Source of the DNA: an uncultured Clostridia bacterium
GTDB taxonomy: Bacteria > Bacillota > Clostridia > TANB77 > CAG-508
Reading direction: 5' to 3'
Length of the DNA: 10,292 bases
Assembly: GCA_934177795.1 (NCBI GenBank)
Contig: CAKPPS010000035.1
Coordinates: forward strand, 1 to 10,292
Both the position numbers and the translations under genes were made by a program. A model generated the notes under the pieces. The model searched no databases and was not told where the DNA came from. It saw nothing but the letters and a program-made list of their open reading frames with translations. Shown piece by piece: positions 5,139 through 10,292 of this stretch; within the stretch, counting starts at the first letter, position 1, and every line of letters begins with the position of its first letter.

Positions 5139-5732
5139 CATTATAGTCATAATTATACTAATTACTTCATCTTGCATAATACTATAATCAATTTTACTAT
5201 GTTTGTGATAAACTACCTCATGGCAGAAATTATCAATAATTCCCCAAAGGATATGAATTTTCTCTCTAGGATTTTGAAGACAAATATTATTATTTTCTAA
5301 TAAAGCTACTATTTTTTCAGTCATTTCATATTCATAATCTTTAAAAATTTTAGCAATATCATCATCTAAATGCGACATAGCAAGTAGTTCTTCGTGAGCT
5401 TTTTTAGAAATGTTATGATTTTCAATAAATTTTTTAATCATATTTTTAAAAAGACTTTCAAAATTGTTAATTTCAATTTTCTCTGTTTCTAACAAATTAA
5501 TCATTGGGTACATGATACGATCAGAATATTGTTTTACACCTTCTATAAAAATATCTTTTTTATCATTAAAATACTGATAAATAATACCAACAGATACATC
5601 TGCATATTTTGCTATATCAGGCATAGTGGTATTATAATACCCCTGTTCACACATAAGCTCAAAACCTTTTTCTATAATTCTATTTCTTTTTTCAATCGAC
5701 CTTTTTTGGGTAGGCATTCTTGTTTCTGACAT
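5133..5732 (-). CDS. TetR/AcrR-family transcriptional regulator
   Basis: TetR-family repressors bind as dimers to palindromes and release DNA when a ligand enters the C-terminal domain. The N-terminal helix-turn-helix is clear, with TTMPDIAKYADVSVGIIYQYF at about residues 35-55 preceded by the usual amphipathic helix (RNRIIEKGFELMCEQGYYN). The C-terminal region (60-199) is helical and diverged, so the ligand cannot be guessed. The length of 199 residues is typical. The start at 5732 is supported by AGGAGG 10 bases upstream (complement of 5743-5748). It is divergent from the ABC/ZIP operon and shares its promoter region, which holds two matching dyads, so autorepression and control of the transporter operon are likely. 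Confidence 0.93.
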   Translation of the reverse strand: MSETRMPTQKRSIEKRNRIIEKGFELMCEQGYYNTTMPDIAKYADVSVGIIYQYFNDKKDIFIEGVKQYSDRIMYPMINLLETEKIEINNFESLFKNMIKKFIENHNISKKAHEELLAMSHLDDDIAKIFKDYEYEMTEKIVALLENNNICLQNPREKIHILWGIIDNFCHEVVYHKHSKIDYSIMQDEVISIIMTIMK

Positions 5733-5755
5733 TTTCTATTTACCTCCTATTTTAG

Positions 5756-5784
5756 ATTATACAATGATAAAAATAAAAAAACAA
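5756..5784 (-). promoter_or_regulatory. tetR promoter
   Basis: On the minus strand, TTGTTT (complement of 5779-5784) and TATAAT (complement of 5756-5761) have a 17-base spacer. The -35 box directly adjoins the 24-bp palindrome at 5786-5809. Confidence 0.7.
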
Positions 5785-5785
5785 G

Positions 5786-5809
5786 AAATATGAAAATATT
5801 TTCATATTT
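5786..5809. promoter_or_regulatory. 24-bp perfect palindrome between divergent -35 boxes, candidate TetR operator
   Basis: The palindrome is perfect over 24 bases with core TGAAAATATTTTCA (5791-5804). It fills the gap between the tetR -35 box (5779-5784) and the operon -35 box (5812-5817), so one bound dimer could close both promoters. The same TGAA-N6-TTCA pattern recurs at 5852-5865. The palindrome is seen directly; TetR binding is inference. Confidence 0.7.
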
Positions 5810-5811
5810 TA

Positions 5812-5840
5812 TTGACTATAAAAATAAAAAAAAGTATAAT
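5812..5840 (+). promoter_or_regulatory. promoter of the ABC-ZIP operon
   Basis: TTGACT (5812-5817) and TATAAT (5835-5840) are separated by 17 bases. Transcription would begin near 5847, just before the second TGAA-N6-TTCA dyad. Confidence 0.85.
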
Positions 5841-5851
5841 AATTACGAATA

Positions 5852-5865
5852 TGAATAGATATTCA
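5852..5865. promoter_or_regulatory. second candidate TetR operator in the operon leader
   Basis: TGAATAGATATTCA has the same half-sites and spacing (TGAA-N6-TTCA) as the core of the 24-bp palindrome, with an outer ATA in common on the left. The centres are 61 bp apart, close to six helical turns, which would allow cooperative binding. It lies just after the expected transcription start and would act as a roadblock. Confidence 0.6.
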
Positions 5866-5892
5866 CATTGTAAAAATAAGTTAGGGGGAACT

Positions 5893-6603
5893 ATGGAAAA
5901 TATAGTAGAAATAAAAAATGTAAGCAAGACTTACAAAATAGGAGAAAAGGAGTTTAAAGCATTAGACAATATAAGTCTATCAATAAAAAAAGGAGAACTT
6001 GTAGTAATACTAGGTCCATCAGGAGCGGGAAAATCAACACTACTTAATTTAATTGGTGGAATGGATAATGTAACATTTGGAGAAATCAAAATACATGGAG
6101 AAGAAATTTCAAAATATAGTGAAAACGAACTTTCAAATTATAGAGCAGAAAATATAGGATTTATTTTTCAGTTTTATAATATATTACCAACACTAACAGT
6201 ATTAGAAAATGTAGAGATAGTAAAAGATATTGTAAAAAATGGAAAAGATAGCAAACAAGCAATTAAAGATGTAGGATTAGAAAATCACATGAATAAATTC
6301 CCAAACCAATTATCTGGAGGAGAACAACAAAGAGTATCAATAGCAAGAGCAATAGCCAAAAACCCAAAGCTACTATTATGTGATGAGCCAACAGGAGCAT
6401 TAGATTCTAAAACAGGTGTGGAAGTTTTAAAATTATTAAAAAAACAATGTGATGGAAACAATGGGGCAAACACAGTAATTATCGTAACACATAACAGCTT
6501 ATTTGCTGAAATAGCAGACACAGTTATTAGAGTTAAAAATGGAAAAATAGAAGAAATAACTTCAAACGAAAATCCTAAAAAGATTGATGAGGTGAAGTGG
6601 TAA
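5893..6603 (+). CDS. ABC transporter ATP-binding protein, MacB/LolD type
   Basis: This ATPase drives the FtsX-type permease encoded next to it. All motifs are present: Walker A GPSGAGKST (41-49), Q-loop glutamine in FIFQF (93), signature LSGGEQQR (140-147), Walker B LLLCDEPTGALD with catalytic E165, and the H-loop histidine in THN (200). The length of 236 residues and the ALDNISLSIKKGELV opening fit the MacB/LolD/FtsE group, which powers export or extraction of peptides, lipids or antimicrobials. I chose ATG 5893, preceded by AGGGGG (5883-5888); longer frames reaching upstream would include the promoter. The stop is one base before the permease start, so translation is probably coupled. Confidence 0.95.
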   Translation: MENIVEIKNVSKTYKIGEKEFKALDNISLSIKKGELVVILGPSGAGKSTLLNLIGGMDNVTFGEIKIHGEEISKYSENELSNYRAENIGFIFQFYNILPTLTVLENVEIVKDIVKNGKDSKQAIKDVGLENHMNKFPNQLSGGEQQRVSIARAIAKNPKLLLCDEPTGALDSKTGVEVLKLLKKQCDGNNGANTVIIVTHNSLFAEIADTVIRVKNGKIEEITSNENPKKIDEVKW

Positions 6604-6604
6604 G

Positions 6605-8974
6605 ATGTTAAAAAGAAAAATGCTTCGTGATATAAAGCAAAATTTATCACAGTTCATCACAATATTTCTAATGGTTTTTATTGGAGTTATGGCATATAGT
6701 GGAATTGAGAGCTATATGGAAGGAATGAAACAAACTGCTAATAACTTTTATACAGATTACAATTTGCAAGATTTAAATGCAATGGGAGAACTTACACAAG
6801 AAAATTTAGATACTATAAAACAAATAGATAGTGTAAAAAATGCAGAAAGCAAATTAGTTGTAAATGGTGTATTAGAAGAAAATAGCGATATAACTTTAAA
6901 TTTAAGTTTTATAGAATCAAACGAAATATCAAAGTTCTATATAGTAGAAGGCAATGAGTTTAATGTAAATACAAAAGGGATATGGTTAGACAACTTCTTT
7001 GCTGAAAAGAACAACTTAAAAATTGGAGATATATTAAAAGTAAAATATGATGGTTATGTGCTAGAGGAAAAGATTATAGGTTTTATAAATGTTCCAGACC
7101 ATTTATATGATGTAAAAGATGAATCACAATTATTTCCAGATCATAAAACATTTGGATTTGCTTATTTATCAGTAAACGAACTAGAAGAATATATAAAAAA
7201 TAAAGTAATGCAAGAAATGAATATAACAGACAGCAAACTATTTGAACAATATGTAAGTGATTTTAATTATAAAGATTATCTAAAATACAATTACATTATG
7301 GTTGATGTAGATAATAAAGAAAGAATAAATGAAGTTAAAAATCAAATAGAAGAAAAAATAGATAATGTAGTTTTAGTAAATATTGAAGATACAGCATCAT
7401 ATAAAACATATCAGGGAGAAATAGAAGAAGGAGAAACCTATATTGGTGTATTTTCAGGAATATTCTTATTTATTGCTTTACTTTCAGTCATAACTACCAT
7501 GACAAGAGTAGTGAAAAAACAAAGAATACAAATAGGAACATTAAAAGCACTAGGCTTTAAAAAGAGAAAGATAATCTTACATTATATAGGTTATAGCTTT
7601 TGGATTTCATTAGTAGCAGCAGGACTTGGAATTGTTGGAGGTCGATATTTTATAGGAAATGTATTTATTGGAATGGAAATGAGTTTCTTTGAAATTCCAA
7701 ATGGTATGCCTATTATCAAAAATGATTCCTATATTGTAGCACTACTTGTTGTTTTATGTGTTTCGTTTGTTACATATTTATCTACAAGAAAAATATTAAA
7801 AGAAAAACCAGCAGAAACATTAAGAAATGAAATTCCAAAAGTAAAAAACAACTCTTTAAATGCAACTACCAGTAAAATATTTAAAAATATGAGTTTTAGT
7901 ACAAAATGGAACATAAGAGATATGCTTAGAAATAAAGCAAGAACAATTACTGGAATTATAGGTATTGCAGCATGTACTATGTTAATTGTATGTAGTTTAG
8001 GAATGTTAAATAGTATAAATCATTTTATAGATTTACAATTTAATAAGATATATAACTTTGCTTATAAGTTAAGTATAAAATCTGACATTAATAACTCTAC
8101 ACTTGAAGATTTAATCAATAAATATGGCAATGCTACATCTCAAAGTTTATATATAGAAATTAAGGATAAAGATGGAAACAGAGAATCAAATAATATTTTT
8201 GTAACAGATAGCAAAGACTATGTAAGATTTATTGATAATAAGGAAAAATTTATTAGTATAAATAAAAATGATGGAGTGTTTGTAACTTACAAATTAGCTA
8301 AAAACAAAGGTTATAAAATAGGAGATGAAATAACCTGGCACATTGCAGGAAACAATACTTACTATACATCTAAAATTATAGGATTTAACAAAGATCCACA
8401 AAATCAAAATGTAATAATGACAAGAGAATATCTTGAAAGTTTAAGTTTAGAATATAAACCAGATTCCTTATATACAAATAAAGATTTATCAAACACAAAA
8501 GAAATAGAAGGAATAGAAGTAATTGCAAATAAAGAAGAACTAAAAGAAGGCATGAACAATATGCTAGAAACAATGAAAACAATGATTATACTAATTATTG
8601 TTGTAGCAGTTATTTTAGGAGTTGTTATTATTTATAATTTAGGAATATTATCTTATTCAGAAAAACAATACCAATTTGCTACACTAAAAGTATTAGGATT
8701 TAAAGATAAACAAATTAAAAAAATATTTATAAAACAAAATAATATCATATCTTGTATATCAATAATTTTAGGACTTCCAGCAGGATTTTATTTAACGGAT
8801 TGGCTATTTAAAACAGCTATTGAAGAAAGCTACGATTTTGGTGCTAGTATAAATGTAGAAGCATATATAATTGCAATAATAGGAACATTTATTATATCTT
8901 ATATTGTTTCAAAGTTACTTGCTAAAAAGATAAATAAAATAGATATGGTATCAAGTTTGAAAGGAAATGAGTAG
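6605..8974 (+). CDS. ABC transporter permease with two FtsX domains
   Basis: This 789-residue protein has the layout of a duplicated FtsX/MacB permease. Membrane segments lie at about 15-34, 278-300, 327-350 and 375-395, then 446-468, 658-682, 712-733 and 752-772. Large extracytoplasmic domains fall at about 35-275 and 470-655. Each half repeats the cytoplasmic coupling sequence of FtsX domains: QIGTLKALGFKKRKI (309-323) and QFATLKVLGFKDKQI (690-704). One such chain can form the whole membrane channel with an ATPase dimer. The substrate cannot be read from sequence; relatives export or sense antimicrobial peptides or lipids. ATG 6605 is one base after the ATPase stop, and the 3' end nearly touches the ZIP gene. 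Confidence 0.93.
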   Translation: MLKRKMLRDIKQNLSQFITIFLMVFIGVMAYSGIESYMEGMKQTANNFYTDYNLQDLNAMGELTQENLDTIKQIDSVKNAESKLVVNGVLEENSDITLNLSFIESNEISKFYIVEGNEFNVNTKGIWLDNFFAEKNNLKIGDILKVKYDGYVLEEKIIGFINVPDHLYDVKDESQLFPDHKTFGFAYLSVNELEEYIKNKVMQEMNITDSKLFEQYVSDFNYKDYLKYNYIMVDVDNKERINEVKNQIEEKIDNVVLVNIEDTASYKTYQGEIEEGETYIGVFSGIFLFIALLSVITTMTRVVKKQRIQIGTLKALGFKKRKIILHYIGYSFWISLVAAGLGIVGGRYFIGNVFIGMEMSFFEIPNGMPIIKNDSYIVALLVVLCVSFVTYLSTRKILKEKPAETLRNEIPKVKNNSLNATTSKIFKNMSFSTKWNIRDMLRNKARTITGIIGIAACTMLIVCSLGMLNSINHFIDLQFNKIYNFAYKLSIKSDINNSTLEDLINKYGNATSQSLYIEIKDKDGNRESNNIFVTDSKDYVRFIDNKEKFISINKNDGVFVTYKLAKNKGYKIGDEITWHIAGNNTYYTSKIIGFNKDPQNQNVIMTREYLESLSLEYKPDSLYTNKDLSNTKEIEGIEVIANKEELKEGMNNMLETMKTMIILIIVVAVILGVVIIYNLGILSYSEKQYQFATLKVLGFKDKQIKKIFIKQNNIISCISIILGLPAGFYLTDWLFKTAIEESYDFGASINVEAYIIAIIGTFIISYIVSKLLAKKINKIDMVSSLKGNE

Positions 8975-8975
8975 A

Positions 8976-9377
8976 ATGGATATATTTTGGGGATTATTAA
9001 TTCCATTTTTAGGCACAATGTTTGGATCAGGAACAGTATTCCTAATGAGAAACAAAATGAATAAAAAAATAGAAAAGCTACTTTTAGGATTTGCTTCTGG
9101 AGTAATGATAGCAGCATCAATTTGGTCTTTAATGATTCCATCAATTAATATGGCAGAAGAACAGGGAAAAGTAGCTTGGATTCCTGCAAGTATTGGTTTT
9201 ATGTTTGGAATTGTATTTTTACTTGTTTTAGACAGTTTAATTCCACACTTACATTTAAAAAGCGATAAACCAGAGGGAGTAAAATCAAAATTAAAGAAAA
9301 CAACAATGATGGTACTAGCAGTAACACTTCATAACATACCAGAAGGTAGATTACAATGTAGACAGTATGCGGGATAA
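8976..9377 (+). pseudogene. ZIP-family metal transporter, truncated after the HNIPEG motif
   Basis: ZIP proteins move zinc, iron or manganese into the cytoplasm and usually have eight membrane segments in about 250-270 residues. This frame gives 133 residues with the first segments: LLIPFLGTMFGSGTVFLM, GFASGVMIAASIWSLMIPS and ASIGFMFGIVFLLVLDSLIP. It then reaches the metal-binding helix VLAVTLHNIPEG (113-124, H119). The sequence then changes abruptly to RLQCRQYAG and stops; the remaining half, including the second metal-site helix, is absent downstream. A functional transporter is unlikely. I prefer ATG 8976 because AAAGGA (8960-8965) is 10 bases upstream; ATG 8967 overlaps the permease end and sits too close to that site. 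It is the last gene of the TetR-linked operon. Confidence 0.85.
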
Positions 9378-9448
9378 AAACAATTTGAATTTAATATAAA
9401 TACTTGAATTTCAGAGTTTGAAAAAATTTTGAAATTTATTTTTAACTA

Positions 9449-9477
9449 TTGACAAAAACAAATGTTTGACGTAAAAT
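9449..9477 (+). promoter_or_regulatory. promoter of the RhuM-family gene
   Basis: TTGACA (9449-9454) matches consensus and TAAAAT (9472-9477) follows after 17 bases; TATAAT at 9478-9483 is an alternative with too long a spacer. The stretch 9378-9448 between the ZIP stop and this promoter is very AT-rich and holds nothing else I can identify. Confidence 0.75.
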
Positions 9478-9537
9478 TATAATAGATATTTAAAAGACAA
9501 TCAGATAGAAAATAAACTTTGAAGGGAGTTTTACATA

Positions 9538-10292
9538 ATGGATAATGAATTAGATGAACGAAATAAATTTATAATGTATACAACAGATGATGGACAAATT
9601 GATATTGAGGTAAGAGTAGAAGAGGAAAATGTATGGCTTACCCAAAATTCAATGGCTGAATTATTTGATACTACGAAACAAAATATAAGTTTACATATAA
9701 AGAATATATTTGAAGAAAAAGAACTAGAAGAAAATTCAGTTGTCAAGGAATGCTTGACAACTGCTAAAGATGGAAAAAATTATAAAACAAAATTTTATAA
9801 TTTGGATTTAATTATATCAGTTGGATATAGGGTAAGATCAGTTCGAGGTACACAATTTAGAATATGGGCCAATAAATTGATAAAAGAATATCTAATAAAA
9901 GGGTATAACATTAATGTTAAAAGATTCAAAAATAATGGTGGAGGAACATATTTTGAAGAAGTATTAGAAAAAATTAGAGATATTCGTTCATCTGAAAAAG
10001 TATTTTGGAGAAAAATATTAGATATTTATGCAACTAGTGTAGATTATGATGCGAAAAATGAACAAACAAGAGAATTTTTTAAAACAGTTCAAAACAAAAT
10101 GCATTATGCTGTTCATGGTAATACGGCAGCAGAAGTAATATTTAATAGAGTAGATAGTCAAAAGGAAAATATTGGATTAACAAATTTTAAGGGAAATATG
10201 CCTACTAGAGCAGAGACAGAAATTGCTAAAAATTATTTAAGTGAAAAAGAATTAGATTTATTAAATAGAATGGTGTCAGCATATTTAGATGT
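9538..10292 (+). CDS. RhuM-family (virulence RhuM) protein, 5' part, runs off the window
   Basis: The frame is open from ATG 9538 (AAGGGAG at 9522-9528) to the window end, giving 251 codons. Family hallmarks are a winged or helix-turn-helix-like N-terminal part (VWLTQNSMAELFDTTKQNIS at about 32-51), YNLDLIISVGYRVRS (87-101) and RGTQFRIWANKLIKEYLIKG (103-122). The family is named after Salmonella rhuM, and its biochemical role is poorly known. Members are frequent in accessory and defence-type regions, and the N-terminal part resembles DNA-binding domains that occur next to Fic-like or other effector domains. In this window the part beyond residue 130 is helical, and no effector motif is visible before the cut. 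It has its own promoter and follows directly on the truncated ZIP gene, so it may have arrived by the event that removed the ZIP 3' half. Confidence 0.88.
   Translation, partial: MDNELDERNKFIMYTTDDGQIDIEVRVEEENVWLTQNSMAELFDTTKQNISLHIKNIFEEKELEENSVVKECLTTAKDGKNYKTKFYNLDLIISVGYRVRSVRGTQFRIWANKLIKEYLIKGYNINVKRFKNNGGGTYFEEVLEKIRDIRSSEKVFWRKILDIYATSVDYDAKNEQTREFFKTVQNKMHYAVHGNTAAEVIFNRVDSQKENIGLTNFKGNMPTRAETEIAKNYLSEKELDLLNRMVSAYLD

Noticed and set aside
6285..6650. A 121-codon minus-strand frame inside the ABC ATPase gene
   Set aside because: It is the mirror of conserved ATPase motifs on the plus strand and has no start signals.
8899..9144. Minus-strand frame across the permease-ZIP junction
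   Set aside because: It is antisense to two genes with clear family motifs, with low-complexity Phe/Leu composition.

Overview
The window is strongly AT-rich, with AGA and AAA codons dominating, AGGAGG-type ribosome binding sites and near-consensus sigma-A promoters. It carries RbgA and Mini-RNase III, both typical of Firmicutes. This points to a low-GC Gram-positive bacterium, most likely a member of the Clostridia. No species can be named from the sequence alone.

Layout. (1) 1-1477: the tail of a possible upstream gene, then rbgA and mrnC, a tight pair that both act on the large ribosomal subunit. (2) 1489-2584: a self-contained unit with its own promoter, a 313-residue protein of unknown function and a strong hairpin terminator. 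(3) 2653-4111: a beta-CASP metallo-beta-lactamase-fold nuclease gene broken by a frame change and an apparent internal deletion. It ends at a perfect 26-bp inverted repeat, beyond which lies a possible remnant of a convergent gene. (4) 4239-4626: an MmcQ/YjbR-family gene with a good promoter and ribosome binding site but a frameshift near codon 12. (5) 4686-5035: a compact locus resembling a type I toxin-antitoxin system. It has a 37-residue single-membrane-segment peptide behind a structured leader, and a convergent RNA of about 93 nt with its own strong promoter; the two share a bidirectional terminator. (6) 5110-9377: a TetR-family regulator divergent from an operon of ABC ATPase, eight-segment FtsX-type permease and ZIP metal transporter. 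Two copies of a TGAA-N6-TTCA dyad lie in the divergent promoter region. The ZIP gene stops halfway. (7) 9449-10292: a separate promoter and the first 251 codons of a RhuM-family gene that runs off the window.

How the parts work together. RbgA and MrnC probably serve 50S assembly and 23S rRNA end maturation from one transcript. The TetR protein probably represses itself and the exporter operon, and is released by an unknown ligand. The least explained part is the small-peptide locus. Both of its RNAs appear to begin with nearly the same 5' sequence, inverted in the DNA, so they resemble each other at their 5' ends and are complementary only at their 3' ends. Three genes are broken within about 7 kb (MBL nuclease, MmcQ, ZIP), which suggests a decaying or recombining accessory region beside the conserved rbgA-mrnC block, unless some breaks are sequencing or assembly errors.
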